From the NCBI GenBank assembly GCA_977006965.1, contig OZ345360.1, positions 1,736,001-1,800,000 on the forward strand: DNA of 64,000 nt, given 5' to 3'. Positions 40,518-50,274 of this stretch are shown here, piece by piece (position 1 is the first letter of the stretch; every line of letters starts with the position of its first letter). Below the pieces are notes generated by a model that ran no database searches, was not told the DNA's origin, and saw only the letters and a program-made list of their open reading frames with translations. This stretch comes from Phymatolithon calcareum. Lineage: Eukaryota > Rhodophyta > Florideophyceae > Hapalidiales. A program made the translations under genes and the position numbers.

Positions 40518-43091
40518 TTACCTCTTCGCCGAGCGTGAGTTAGCCGCCGTATCCACCGAGCCCGCATCAGACCCATCTCTCGTCTGCTGTTTAAACTGTC
40601 CCAACCCCGACTGCGAAAGCGCCGCCTCCAACAACCCCCCAGGAATCTGAAATCCAGGCGACACCTGCGAACTCGGCGTAACAAGCGCACTAGCCGGAAT
40701 AGCGTTACTCGCCGCCAGTCCGCCTGCAGCAATTGCCTGTTGTTGCTGCAACAGTCTAAATCTCTCTCTCGTCTGTCCCGCCCTCATTCGATTACGTTCA
40801 AATTCATCCTGCTGCATTTGAATCTGCTGCATATGCGACAACAGCTGTGTCCCCGGGCTCGCACTTCCATCTCCCCCGCGTGCTCCCCGTCCAACCTGAT
40901 TTGGCGGGATCGGTACGCCCAGCCGACCAGCCGGTGACCGGTTTCGCGGCAATGACGCCAACTGCTGCGAGTACGCCCGCGCGTTATTCGACGCCATTGC
41001 GACGCTCATCGCTGCCTGTACATTCAGTGCGTTTTGCGCTGCGGCCGTCTTATTCACAGCGGTTGTTCGTTGCTGCACTGCCTGTTGCTGCAAATGCGCT
41101 ACATTCTGCGGATATGTCGCCTGTCGTTGTTGCTGCTGTTCCAATTGTTGTTGCTGCAAAAGTTGCCTTCGTTGCTGTATAGCATTCGCCCGACTGAGAG
41201 CAGCAGCCTGCGTCTGTTTCTGTTGCATAAATTGAAGTTGTCGATTTTTCTGTGCCTGTGCCTGTGCCTGTGCACGTTGCTGCAAAGTTTGCGTCGCATG
41301 CGATGAAACAGGCGACAGATTTCCACCAGCCGCCGCCACAGCCTGTTGCTGCTGCGACAATAGCTGCGCGGCACGCCGTCGTGCATCCTGTTGCTGCTGC
41401 TGCTGTTGCGCAGACATGGCGGCGGAATTTGACTGAGGGTCACCATCATGAATGCACACATATCCCTCCTTCTCCATGATACTCTTAAAGTGATTCATAA
41501 ACATATTAGCGTCTGCAATACTTCCCAACGACATCTTATTAACATCGCGAGCTCTATCGCCGAAAATTCCACGAAATAACGCCACATCACATCCACGCCC
41601 TTGACGTGAAACAAGCTCCATGATACAAACCGGTCTGCCTTGTTTCGAAACGTTCTGAAACATGGTCTGATTCACATGCTCAGGATTGTCACCGTTCGCA
41701 ACAGCAGCCGCTTTCGCCTGTCTGAACCGCGTAAGAGTGGTCTTATCAGGTAAGATGAGTCGAATAGTGCGAAGACGACCATGAGTTTTAGGCAATTCCG
41801 GGTGGCCAGTTGCACGCGGCGGTTTTGTTGAAAAAATAAGTTTGCGCGCCTTCTGTAGAGCCTGCGCAATCGCGGCAGCAGAGGCAGCAGAGGCAGCAGA
41901 GGCAGGAGTGGAAGGACGCGAAGCAGTCTTTGGAGAAGGCGGGACTGACGACGCGGAATGATCCGCGACGCGAGAGTGACGCATTCGCAGTTGATAATTG
42001 ACCTGCTCCTTATCCGAAGCTGCAATAAGCATGAGCGCAGCCATGGACAGCGGCGGAGGGTCGGCGCATCCTGCGGGACGCGGTCCTCTTCGTCGCTTCC
42101 GACGCGTGAGCGGGGGGCGGCAAAGCATTGTGTCCGGTTCTGAATCTGGTGTGTGGTGATGAATATCGAGTTCGAGTTGCGGATGCTCAACGAGAAGAAG
42201 CTTTGCCTCCACACTGAGCGCTGCATCATCATCGAGATTTTCCGTCAGCACGTCGACATCAGCAACATGATTACAAGCATCCGGACGCAGAAGGACGCGC
42301 ACAAACGTTGCGCATTTTCGCCATACATCACCGTGTTGTAGAAAGAGTGATTGATCGACTCCACGGTAATCGAAAACCTCAGCCACCAAGCAACCATCAT
42401 AGTACTTTCGGTCACATTCTGGCGGAAGATCCTCTTCAAGAGGAAGCAATCCAAGTTCAATAGCCGTGAGAAACATACGACTTGCATAGTCATACGGCAA
42501 TCTCGGCATACAAAGTACATCCGCCACGCGCGCAGGCACGGCCGCCGCATGCGGCGACAGCACACCATCATGGCGCACGTAGCCCTTATCAAACAGTGAA
42601 ACAGCAATAGACGGTTCAAATTCCGTCATAGAATGCAGCGCAGGCCGCCCACACAGAAATCGTCGATCCGGTCGTGGACGTTCGTCTGCCGCGCGTTGAG
42701 CGTCTGCGATTCTCTCAAAGATACTCGCCCCAGAATTGGACGTCCGTGCAGTCGGGGAGGCAGCACGTGAGCGCGACAGCCCGTTCGGAGGGGACGGTCT
42801 GCCGTTCGGCGGAGCCGATGCGGGACGAGTGTAGGTTGATAGTGGTTTCTGCGACGACGACACGAGCGCATGAGGTGCAGAAGATGTCGGTGACGATGCG
42901 GACGGATTTGAAGAGCGTGATAATGCTTTCGACGACTGGTGATGGCCCTTTGGAATTGAGTTTGGCGCAGACTGACGTGCAGCTGGTTTTGCAGGCGCGA
43001 AGCGAGTTCGTTTCCGCGGCGCGGGGGCAGTGCGTTGATGAATGTCACTGAATGGTGCGGTTATATCCGTGGAGCTTCGCGCGGCATCCAT
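40518..43091 (-). CDS. SPT20: SPT20-like SAGA subunit (plant PHL type), Gln-rich
   Basis: The 857-residue product carries the SPT20 domain of the SAGA histone acetyltransferase complex. The domain opens near residue 160 with EPSIAVSLFDKGYV and has its most typical block at about residues 224-245 (CDRKYYDGCLVAEVFDYRG). A second conserved segment at about residues 480-515 (GRPVCIMELVSRQGRG) resembles the C-terminal region of the plant SPT20 homologue PHL (PHYTOCHROME-DEPENDENT LATE-FLOWERING). From about residue 545 to 700 the protein is Gln-rich, encoded by many CAA/CAG codons. The N-terminus is Ser/Pro-rich and disordered, and an Ala-rich run (ASAASAASAAAIAQAL) lies near residue 400. It probably acts in the nucleus as a coactivator scaffold. 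ATG 43091 is head-to-head with the small membrane protein gene. Confidence 0.82.
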   Translation of the reverse strand: MDAARSSTDITAPFSDIHQRTAPAPRKRTRFAPAKPAARQSAPNSIPKGHHQSSKALSRSSNPSASSPTSSAPHALVSSSQKPLSTYTRPASAPPNGRPSPPNGLSRSRAASPTARTSNSGASIFERIADAQRAADERPRPDRRFLCGRPALHSMTEFEPSIAVSLFDKGYVRHDGVLSPHAAAVPARVADVLCMPRLPYDYASRMFLTAIELGLLPLEEDLPPECDRKYYDGCLVAEVFDYRGVDQSLFLQHGDVWRKCATFVRVLLRPDACNHVADVDVLTENLDDDAALSVEAKLLLVEHPQLELDIHHHTPDSEPDTMLCRPPLTRRKRRRGPRPAGCADPPPLSMAALMLIAASDKEQVNYQLRMRHSRVADHSASSVPPSPKTASRPSTPASAASAASAAAIAQALQKARKLIFSTKPPRATGHPELPKTHGRLRTIRLILPDKTTLTRFRQAKAAAVANGDNPEHVNQTMFQNVSKQGRPVCIMELVSRQGRGCDVALFRGIFGDRARDVNKMSLGSIADANMFMNHFKSIMEKEGYVCIHDGDPQSNSAAMSAQQQQQQQDARRRAAQLLSQQQQAVAAAGGNLSPVSSHATQTLQQRAQAQAQAQKNRQLQFMQQKQTQAAALSRANAIQQRRQLLQQQQLEQQQQRQATYPQNVAHLQQQAVQQRTTAVNKTAAAQNALNVQAAMSVAMASNNARAYSQQLASLPRNRSPAGRLGVPIPPNQVGRGARGGDGSASPGTQLLSHMQQIQMQQDEFERNRMRAGQTRERFRLLQQQQAIAAGGLAASNAIPASALVTPSSQVSPGFQIPGGLLEAALSQSGLGQFKQQTRDGSDAGSVDTAANSRSAKR

Positions 43092-43412
43092 GACGACTTC
43101 CGTGACACGCGCTGCGCGGGCGGGCGGGCGGGGCGCGGGATAGCAGGAGGCGTGCAGTCTAGTTGAGGCGCGGGTTGTGCGCGTTCGCGTGAGTCATCAG
43201 GCTGGTGTATTTTCAGTTAGCGCCAAGGCAGGTCGATTTTCCTGCCACGCCAAAGATGAGGCACACGTGTACACGTGTTTCAATGAGCATTTTTTCAGAA
43301 CAGATGATGACGAGATGATGAGTAAGAGCAGTGAGATGGGTGGGTGAGTGGGGAAGATGGTGGACGGAGAAGGTGCGGTGGTTAGTGGTCGGGGAAATAG
43401 GGCAGGATCAAC

Positions 43413-43754
43413 ATGATGTTGCGATCGATAGAGTCGATGTGGGTGCGTATGATTCTGGTGACGCTGGTGGTGGATACGAGTCTTTTCTTCTTGTGTGGGG
43501 TGTACGCAATGTTGAAGCATATGACGGGGCCGAAGGTGATGCGTTCGCCGCGATGGGCAGGTGCGGTTATTGTGGCGCCTCTGATGGGAGTGATCAGTGC
43601 TGTTGTGCTTGGGGCTGTACCTTCTTTTCTGATTGCAGCGGTGTACGTGAATGTGCCCGCCGGGATGTCGGAATGGGAGGCGTTAGGCTGGGGGTGTTTT
43701 CTCGGTGTGTTTATCGCGCTTGTTAATGCTGGTGCATTCCAACGCGTTGTATAG
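43413..43754 (+). CDS. Small three-helix membrane protein, unknown
   Basis: I do not recognise a family. The 113-residue product has three well-formed hydrophobic segments: MILVTLVVDTSLFFLCGVYAML (about residues 13-34), GAVIVAPLMGVISAVVLGAV plus the following residues (about 50-77) and GWGCFLGVFIALVNAGAF (about 92-109). Short polar loops (KHMTGPKVMRSPRW; PAGMSEWEAL) separate them. The minus-strand alternative over the same DNA lacks such order. It starts at a proper ATG 322 bases from the SPT20-like start, head-to-head. Location could be mitochondrial, plastid or endomembrane. Confidence 0.55.
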   Translation: MMLRSIESMWVRMILVTLVVDTSLFFLCGVYAMLKHMTGPKVMRSPRWAGAVIVAPLMGVISAVVLGAVPSFLIAAVYVNVPAGMSEWEALGWGCFLGVFIALVNAGAFQRVV

Positions 43755-43828
43755 TGTCGATAAGCAGCATGCAAGCGACATTTTATTGATTATAAATGCC
43801 TCACTTCTGTTTTCAATCTCACTCACTC

Positions 43829-44569
43829 TCACACGCCCTCGGCAGAAGAGAATATCCCCTTTTCCTCTTCCTCCTTCACAACCCCCAGCGACCGCTGCAA
43901 TCGGCGATGCCGTCTCGCACGCTCTGCCGTCTCTTGATGCATCGGCTTAGCGACGCTCGCCCTTGTACCTGCCACGTTTGCCAGCAGTTGGCGCGCATAC
44001 TCCTCCAGAAGCACCGCTATTCCTCAACCATTACATCGTGTGTGTGCGTGTGTGTGTTAGAGGGATTCTTCCAAGATGCAACGCAAGGCGTTATGAAATG
44101 GAACATACCAATCTCAACCTGTCGTGCCGCTGTCGACCCAGGTGCACAGTGTTCCAGTGCTATCTCCAGAAACTCCTCAGTGGGCGCTTGCGCAACCCTC
44201 GATCCTGTAGTGCATGCATGATACGCAACCAACCGTCAGTAACTCAACTCAACTCAACTCAACTCAACTCAACATTTCACCACCAACAAACTGCAGTGCG
44301 CTCACAGCTCGCAAACTCAACAACACAGACGTACCACCAGGCAATTGACGCGCCATCTCCGCCTCAGTCGCGACGCATGCGGACCGCTTCTTCTGCTCGT
44401 TACTCAAACGCCCGCCTCGTGCAATAGCAACATGTCGAGATTCATCGAGTGCCATCATCTCGTCTGCGTACGCACGCGCCAGCACGCGATGTCCCAGCGT
44501 CTCCTGCCCTGTTTGCACAATAGTCGCCGCCTCGATGAATTCATCGTCCGCGTTTACCTCGGGGTCCAT
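43829..44569 (-). CDS. Unrecognised small helical protein, three exons
   Basis: Exons 44569-44335, 44204-44109 and 44016-43829 join in phase 1 at both junctions into a 172-residue frame. Evidence is internal: two donor/acceptor pairs (GTACGT...CTACAG; GTATGT...AATAG) with branch-like TACTGAC and CTAAC join three coding-like stretches without a stop. The product is mostly helical and charged, for example ADDEFIEAATIVQTGQETLGH (residues 7-27) and APTEEFLEIALEHCAPGS in exon 2. LLEEYARQLLANVAGTRAS and QETAERARRHRRLQRSL stand in exon 3. It ends in an acidic tail. No membrane segment is present. It looks like a subunit of a larger helical complex, but I cannot name the family. It is convergent with the small membrane protein gene. 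The (AACTC)n repeat sits inside intron 1. Confidence 0.6.
44017..44108 (-). other. Intron 2 of the three-exon gene (92 bp)
   Basis: The donor is GTATGT, the branch-like site CTCTAACAC and the acceptor AATAG. It contains a short CA-rich run. Confidence 0.6.
44205..44334 (-). other. Intron 1 of the three-exon gene (130 bp), holds an (AACTC)n repeat
   Basis: The donor is GTACGT, the branch-like site TACTGAC and the acceptor CTACAG. The pentanucleotide array reads GAGTT on the sense strand of the gene. Confidence 0.6.
44241..44273. repeat. (AACTC)n microsatellite, about 6.6 copies
   Basis: Six complete AACTC units and a partial seventh, in intron 1 of the three-exon gene. Confidence 0.95.
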
Positions 44570-45019
44570 CTGATTGTAGTGCAAGCCACCTGTCGCGCTT
44601 TCGTCGTACTCTTAAAATTATGTCGAAACACACAAATACAGTAATTTGTTCACATGTAATCCTCTGTTTCCTGTTTCGATCGATCGACCATTGTTCCATA
44701 CCCGACGGCGTCAGTCATATGATACCTTTACAAATCGGGCGGGAGAGAACGCACAAGCTTGAGAGCACCATACCACAGTGTGCTGCACTTTCTTGGTCGT
44801 AATCAACCAACAGTCTGCACTCACGAATGTTGCCAAAACAAATGTTGGCTACAGTAAAACTGATTTTAATATCCTCATCATGCATATCCACTCCACTCCA
44901 CTCCACTCCACTCCACTCCACTCCACTCCACTCCACTCCACTCCACTCCACATCCATTGCTCGCCAATTCACCTACAGTACTTTACCACAGCATTTCCTA
45001 CTACAAAACATTGCTCGAT
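44570..45019. other. Intergenic, holds a (CTCCA)n microsatellite
   Basis: This 450-base region lies between the start of the three-exon gene and the 3' end of SRP68 (both minus). Apart from the repeat at 44888-44950 I see nothing. The readable frames across the repeat (ETC: GVEWS repeats) are artefacts of the array. Confidence 0.6.
44888..44950. repeat. (CTCCA)n microsatellite, about 12.6 copies
   Basis: A perfect pentanucleotide array. Its unit differs by one base from the (AACTC)n array about 615 bases away (CCACT against CAACT in matched phase). Confidence 0.95.
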
Positions 45020-46885
45020 CTACCCCTTACCGGACCACCACCGCCCAAGACGTGTGCTCTGCATCGCGCCCAGTGCCCCACTAGCCGTCGACTCCGCAGC
45101 CACCTGCTCGCTCTTCCCGCTCCCTTCCTCCTTTTCCCCATCCATCTCATCCATCCCCCCCTCCTCATCGGGTAATGCCACCCCATCCACAGCAAGGTCG
45201 AACAAAACCGGCTTACAAGGCACAGCCTCCAGCGCCGGCGGCACCTCTGCGATGCGTCTCACACCTGAAGCATCATTCGCAAACGACACAAACTCGTCCA
45301 CATTTTCCCACAACGTTCGCTTCCTCCTCCCCCCACCCCCACGCTCCAGATTAAGCATCGCCATCTGATCCGCCGTTCTCGCTTCACGCAAATACAGTTG
45401 CGCCCGTGCCCGCACGCGCAGTCCAGCCGCGTCCTGTACAATGCGCCCCGCTTCTGCGGCGTGCATCTCACTCCCACCAAGCGCCGAAGCGTGAAACGCA
45501 GCTCGTTCAAACAGCTGCGACGCCGCCCCGTGCATACCAGCCGCAAGATAGCATCTTGCGAGATGGAAGCAACGATAAGCGCGAAAGAGCGACCGCTGCG
45601 CTTCCGCCCGATTTGCAACTTGTGCATCATCGGCTACTCCCGCCAGTGCCAGGATGTCGGACACATTATGTACTAGGTTGTCGTATAGACGAACAAAATC
45701 GTCTGCTTTTGCGCCCTTCTTCGTCTGGAACGTTTGCACCAGCACTACATTTCGCTCGATAGTATGGGTGAGACGTCCATGCGACAGATACGCCGCAAGA
45801 AACTCAAGTTCTGCAATGCGCTCTTCCGCCCGTGTTGCAGTTGCCTCACGAAATTGTGCAATTTCGCCCTGTACTACCTTTGATGCATCATGGTATGCCA
45901 TGAACACCTTGTCGTAATGGTCTGCGTTACGCTCCCCATCCATCTTTTGCAACGCCTCTGTCTCCTCAGTGGCCGCCAGCACCGCCTCGCGCACCACTTC
46001 AGATCGAAGGGGTATCGTCCGACCGCACCACACGACTTCCCCGAAGGATAGCGCTGCACGTTTTCGCGCCGCTGCAAGTGCCGCTTCAATCTTCTCCGCG
46101 AGTACGTCATCGTAATTCCCGCCGGAAACATCTCGCATCATCCCGCGTAACGAATCATCATCCTCTCCTTCTGCACCGTCTGCACCGCCCTCGCGCGAGA
46201 TGTTGTACTTGCAGAACCGCACAGCCTGCACAATTTCCTCCACACGTTCTTCAAACACACCGGCCTTTGCGGTACCACTACGCACGCCGGCGAGACCTCC
46301 GTATACGGTTTGTGCTTTTTCAAACTCTGCTTTCGCAACGCTCCATTCCTCCTTCTCCAACGCCAGTGTGGCCGTCATCCACCGCGTGTAAGCCTCGGCC
46401 TCGAGGCACGTATCTGCATCCGCAGTCTCAACGCACAATTCACGCAACGCTTTTGCATGCGCTACAGCCTTGCCCAATCGAGACAACACCGTGCGCCGCG
46501 CTCGTGCCGCACCGGAACGCTGTTCGCGCTTCACGTCCATCGCGTACGCCCAGGCACGCTCGGCGCAGTACAGCGGGATCAGCATGGCGCGCGGGTCATT
46601 TGCTACGGTGGACGCGGATATGGGTGACGGTGTGTAGCGTCCGCGTCCGTTTGTCGTCGACGTGCATTTTCGCACACGCGCAATCCGACGCGCGCAGTAG
46701 CGCCGATAGCGCAGGAAATCACCACGGAGTTTCAGACCGTGTGCACCCTGCGCCGCACGCACCTCGCTGAGAATTGGAAGAGACACTTTGCCATTTGCAC
46801 TTCCCGCAGAGTCGCCGCCCTTGCTTTCGCTGCCTGCGCTTTCGTTCACAGCATTCGCGGCCAGAGGTGCCTCAACTGCCACCAT
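45020..46885 (-). CDS. SRP68: Signal recognition particle subunit SRP68
   Basis: This is SRP68, the RNA-remodelling subunit that pairs with SRP72 on the S domain of the signal recognition particle RNA. The family start is clear: LPILSEVRAAQGAHGLKLRG then FLRYRRYCARRIARVRK (RNA-binding region, about residues 37-75 from the chosen start). AERAWAYAMDVKRE, VLSRLGKAVAHAKALRELC and EAEAYTRWMTATLALEKEEW follow, in the same order as human SRP68. The C-terminal part keeps FRAYRCFHLARCYLA and KPVLFDLAVDGVALP, near the SRP72-binding end. I chose the ATG at 46885 because it leaves a low-complexity leader of the usual length (621 residues in all). The frame is open to another ATG at 47056, which would add 57 unconserved residues. 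The gene is head-to-head with the BAR + J-domain gene. Confidence 0.92.
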   Translation of the reverse strand: MVAVEAPLAANAVNESAGSESKGGDSAGSANGKVSLPILSEVRAAQGAHGLKLRGDFLRYRRYCARRIARVRKCTSTTNGRGRYTPSPISASTVANDPRAMLIPLYCAERAWAYAMDVKREQRSGAARARRTVLSRLGKAVAHAKALRELCVETADADTCLEAEAYTRWMTATLALEKEEWSVAKAEFEKAQTVYGGLAGVRSGTAKAGVFEERVEEIVQAVRFCKYNISREGGADGAEGEDDDSLRGMMRDVSGGNYDDVLAEKIEAALAAARKRAALSFGEVVWCGRTIPLRSEVVREAVLAATEETEALQKMDGERNADHYDKVFMAYHDASKVVQGEIAQFREATATRAEERIAELEFLAAYLSHGRLTHTIERNVVLVQTFQTKKGAKADDFVRLYDNLVHNVSDILALAGVADDAQVANRAEAQRSLFRAYRCFHLARCYLAAGMHGAASQLFERAAFHASALGGSEMHAAEAGRIVQDAAGLRVRARAQLYLREARTADQMAMLNLERGGGGRRKRTLWENVDEFVSFANDASGVRRIAEVPPALEAVPCKPVLFDLAVDGVALPDEEGGMDEMDGEKEEGSGKSEQVAAESTASGALGAMQSTRLGRWWSGKG

Positions 46886-47481
46886 CGTGCTGCTCAGACA
46901 GGAGTTGACAACTAGGCGAGAAGGACGAGATCTCGCAGACGCGAGCGCAGACGGGGACGAGTACACTGCGATGCAATCGTGTGTGTATTGCCCGACCTGG
47001 ATAGCTACGATCTTGCTCCACGGCCGTAGCACGGTCAAGTCTATCAACTTGGGCATTGACCTAGGAGTAGCCTACCCTCTCCTCGAATGCCACGTGTGCA
47101 TCCACCTAGGGCTAACTCATGTCATACTATTTGAAAGAACCCTACTATCAAGGGGTTCGCGATATTGGGGTGAAGCATGACGCCATTCGTTTCGTTCAAT
47201 TGAATGAACGTCCTCGCTGTACAGCCTCTTCAACTGCCGAATTTTGGATTGTCAATCCAATCGGGTACTCGATTCAGTGCCATTTCCCGCGCGCCGCCAC
47301 ATGAATGGCTGACAGTGAAGTTACACTCATCTCATTACGAGACTGTACACGCCCACCGGAATTGTCTTCCGTACTGCAGCACCGGCCGCGCAGCAGCAGC
47401 GCGGCATCAGCAAGCAAGAAACACCTCCTTTCTCTTTCGCCGCGGCGAGCGAGGGCAACAGCCGCCCGCCACTTCCACAAA
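46886..47481. other. Divergent promoter region of SRP68 and the BAR + J-domain gene
   Basis: Start choices on both sides are uncertain, so part of this stretch may be coding or leader. Near 47301 two ATGs overlap: the first opens a three-codon frame, and the second (47305) is in frame with the BAR + J-domain protein. No TATA box is clear. Confidence 0.5.
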
Positions 47482-50007
47482 ATGGAAGCCGACGGCGGTT
47501 GGAAGAAAACCTTGCGCAATTTCGGCATTGAGGCTAAGCGCGCCGCTGAACGCACCACCGTACAAGCCATGTCCCGAATGGGGCTCAACAACACTGAATC
47601 CACAGACCCGGACCCTCATTTTAAGCAACTTGTTGAGGCATATGGTGCGCAAACCACGTCGTTAAAATCCGTTCGCGATGCAGCCGCTAGTCTTGTGGAC
47701 ACCCTTGCGCGTGTCTCCGGAACCGGACTCACATTTGCCACAGCACTTCATGGCGCATTGGGCGGTGCGTCCGCAGTTGGACCCGCCGCTCGTGCCGCCG
47801 AGGCCCATGTGGCCGCACAAGCAGCCATCCGTGACGGCGCTTTGCGCCGTGCGGAACGTCGCCTTCATGCTGGTGCCATTTCCCCGATCGAAGATGAGCT
47901 TTCACAAGCACGTGAGATCGCTACCTCCCTTGAGCAGCGCCGTAAGGTTGCCACCGATTATCGGCGCTATCGTGCACGTCTCGACGAATACTCAGGGAAT
48001 GAAAATTCAGAGGATGCTGTCAAGGCCGATGATAAGTTGCGTGAACTTCAGGTTCTGGCTGAATCACTCTCAAACTCTATCACTGCGGCCATTCCTCGTC
48101 GTGCATCGATTATTGAACGTTGTGCACAGGAGTGTGCCGAAGTGCTCCGCGATTTTCATGTCGAGGCCGCTAGCGCGCTCGACGCCTCCGCGAGTACTAC
48201 TAGCTCTGCTGCCGGCGTTTCGAAGTCGTCGTCAGCAGCAGATCTGCGTTCTCGCCCTGCGCAAACTACTTCAAACGCCGATGTATTTGGAGCAGCAGAC
48301 ATGGATACCTCTCAGCCTGAGAAACGAACTTCGCATCCAAAGCCTCCGTCCATGTGGGACAATGATGTGGACACTCATGTGCGCCGAAATCCCGACACGG
48401 ATCGGGAGTCTGCGCCTCATTTAAACGCAACACGAAGAACCAAGTCGGCTTATGTACCCATGAAGTCGAGTGAGGGTTCCATTTGGGATGAGGAAGAGTC
48501 TCCTCGACAGCAACCCCTGCACCAGCCAGAACGGTCAACTTCCCCTCCTCCCATACTAACTCGTCGTCGCGGCGACAGTTCGAGTGGCTATCCCAGTGGC
48601 GGAGTCGGGCAGCGCGAATCGACTGCCTACCCCAGCAGTGGCGTCGGACAGCGCGAATCTGCCGGTCTATCTTCAACTAGTGTACGCGACGAAGCATCTA
48701 CATATCCCACGAATGGCGTCGGACAGAAGTCAAGCGTCTACCCTACGCGCCGTGTCCCAACAGCCCGACCTCGTTCGTCTTCTGCTGCGCCAAAGCAGCA
48801 GCCCATTCCAAAATCTACCAGTCGGGAAAGCAGTGTCTCAGGAAAGAACCCGGAGAACCGCTTCGCGGACGATCTGCTCGGCTCGTTTGGCCTTGCAGAC
48901 CCGCCTGCACGGCCGTCTCGACAACGTAAATCTACGGGTTCCAACGGTGGTGGTGGTGCTGCGGCAAGTAGTGGAAATTTGGATGACTTACTAAACTTTG
49001 GATCCGGCAGCAGTTTTGGTGGTCAACAGAATCGACAGACAGGGGCAGGGGCAACTGAGGGGGATCTTTTGGGTACATTCAGTGCTCGACCGTCGCGAGC
49101 GCCGCAGCGTGCGAAGCATGCATCCAGCTCCCCGCCCCCTCTAGCAAAGCCTGAGGCGCGAGCCGGCAGTGGTGGTGGCGAAAATCTGAATCGCGCAGCT
49201 CTGCATAAGAAACATGAAGCTGAGATTAAGGCGCGTGCTGCTGAGAAACTGGCGGCTGTACGGGAAAGAGAGGCGGCGGATGCACGAGAGCGTGAGAAGA
49301 AGGATGATGCTCGTGGTGCAATTGAACGCAAAATTAATCAGTGGACGGGGAATGGAACTCGACGTGGAAACTTGAGAGCACTTCTGGCGTCGTTGGATAC
49401 CGTTCTTTATCCAGGGTCTACATGGAAGGCCGTGTCAATGGATGTGCTGAAAGCGCCGGCAAAAGTGAAATTGAACTATCGAAAGGCCATTTTGCAGGTG
49501 CATCCGGATAAAATTGGGCCGAAGAATTTGCCACCGGATCAGCAGGTGCTTGCTGAGCTTATCTTTGATGAGTTGCAAAATGGGTATGAGGTGTTCAGTG
49601 CTGAACAGGAAGGAAAGCCTCCGCCACCGGGGTCTGTCGGGCCGAAGAATGCAAAACCTGGTGCACCCGGTGGATTCGGTATGGGAAATCCTGCCGCAGC
49701 TGGTATGTACAACAATATGGGACGAGGTGGTATGGGCGGAATGGGTGGCATGAACGGGATGGGCGGTATGGGAATGGGTGGTATGAATGGGATGGGAGGT
49801 ATGGGAATGGGAGGTATGGGGATGGGAGGAATGGGTGGTATGAACAGGGGACGAGGGATGAACATGAATGGAATGGGAGGGCGTGGGATGAATGGATTTG
49901 GAAACATGTATGGCGCGCAGCAGCAGAACGGGAGAGGAAGTGGGAATATGCCTTACGGTACTGGACGGGCTTATGGTATGGGCATGAACCAGCAACAGCG
50001 TAGGTAA
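47482..50007 (+). CDS. BAR-domain + auxilin-type J-domain fusion protein
   Basis: The 841-residue product joins two endocytosis modules. Residues about 1-230 look like a BAR domain: an amphipathic start (GWKKTLRNFGIEAKRAAERT), then DPHFKQLVEAYGAQTTSLKS and long charged helices, as in amphiphysin-type BARs. A disordered linker follows with three DLL clathrin/adaptor-type motifs (about residues 464, 502 and 528), two MWD/IWD acidic motifs (about 290 and 333) and YPxxGVGQ repeats. A J domain closes the folded part (about residues 610-715) with HPD at 674-676 in QVHPDKIG. Its NYRKAILQVHPDK arrangement and upstream tryptophan helix are auxilin/GAK-like. The tail is Gly/Met-rich (GMGG repeats, about 740-841). 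Auxilins recruit Hsc70 to uncoat clathrin vesicles; BAR domains sense curved membrane. ATG 47482 is preferred because it opens the BAR helix; an in-frame ATG at 47305 would add 59 residues. Confidence 0.82.
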   Translation: MEADGGWKKTLRNFGIEAKRAAERTTVQAMSRMGLNNTESTDPDPHFKQLVEAYGAQTTSLKSVRDAAASLVDTLARVSGTGLTFATALHGALGGASAVGPAARAAEAHVAAQAAIRDGALRRAERRLHAGAISPIEDELSQAREIATSLEQRRKVATDYRRYRARLDEYSGNENSEDAVKADDKLRELQVLAESLSNSITAAIPRRASIIERCAQECAEVLRDFHVEAASALDASASTTSSAAGVSKSSSAADLRSRPAQTTSNADVFGAADMDTSQPEKRTSHPKPPSMWDNDVDTHVRRNPDTDRESAPHLNATRRTKSAYVPMKSSEGSIWDEEESPRQQPLHQPERSTSPPPILTRRRGDSSSGYPSGGVGQRESTAYPSSGVGQRESAGLSSTSVRDEASTYPTNGVGQKSSVYPTRRVPTARPRSSSAAPKQQPIPKSTSRESSVSGKNPENRFADDLLGSFGLADPPARPSRQRKSTGSNGGGGAAASSGNLDDLLNFGSGSSFGGQQNRQTGAGATEGDLLGTFSARPSRAPQRAKHASSSPPPLAKPEARAGSGGGENLNRAALHKKHEAEIKARAAEKLAAVREREAADAREREKKDDARGAIERKINQWTGNGTRRGNLRALLASLDTVLYPGSTWKAVSMDVLKAPAKVKLNYRKAILQVHPDKIGPKNLPPDQQVLAELIFDELQNGYEVFSAEQEGKPPPPGSVGPKNAKPGAPGGFGMGNPAAAGMYNNMGRGGMGGMGGMNGMGGMGMGGMNGMGGMGMGGMGMGGMGGMNRGRGMNMNGMGGRGMNGFGNMYGAQQQNGRGSGNMPYGTGRAYGMGMNQQQRR

Positions 50008-50274
50008 TGCATCAATCGGTACTCGTTTTTTTAAGGCTTTTGAAGTTTTCTGCAAGCACCTATCTCCGCTCTGCGTCAGGAAGAGAAGTAGGAAGTACTG
50101 TAGTATTTTGTCTTCACGCGATGTGAAGCGATTTACCTTGTGTATGCGGACCGGGCTGGCTGGTTCTGTTCGAAAGGTAATCGGAAATTTTACAATCTAA
50201 CGTCATGTCACAAACTGCGTAAATTAGATGTCCACTTAGCACTTTGTCCAACTCTTTCTTTCTTTCTTTTATTC

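Noticed and set aside
44715-44972. Frame with repeated GVEWS units
   Set aside because: It is a direct translation of the (CTCCA)n microsatellite.
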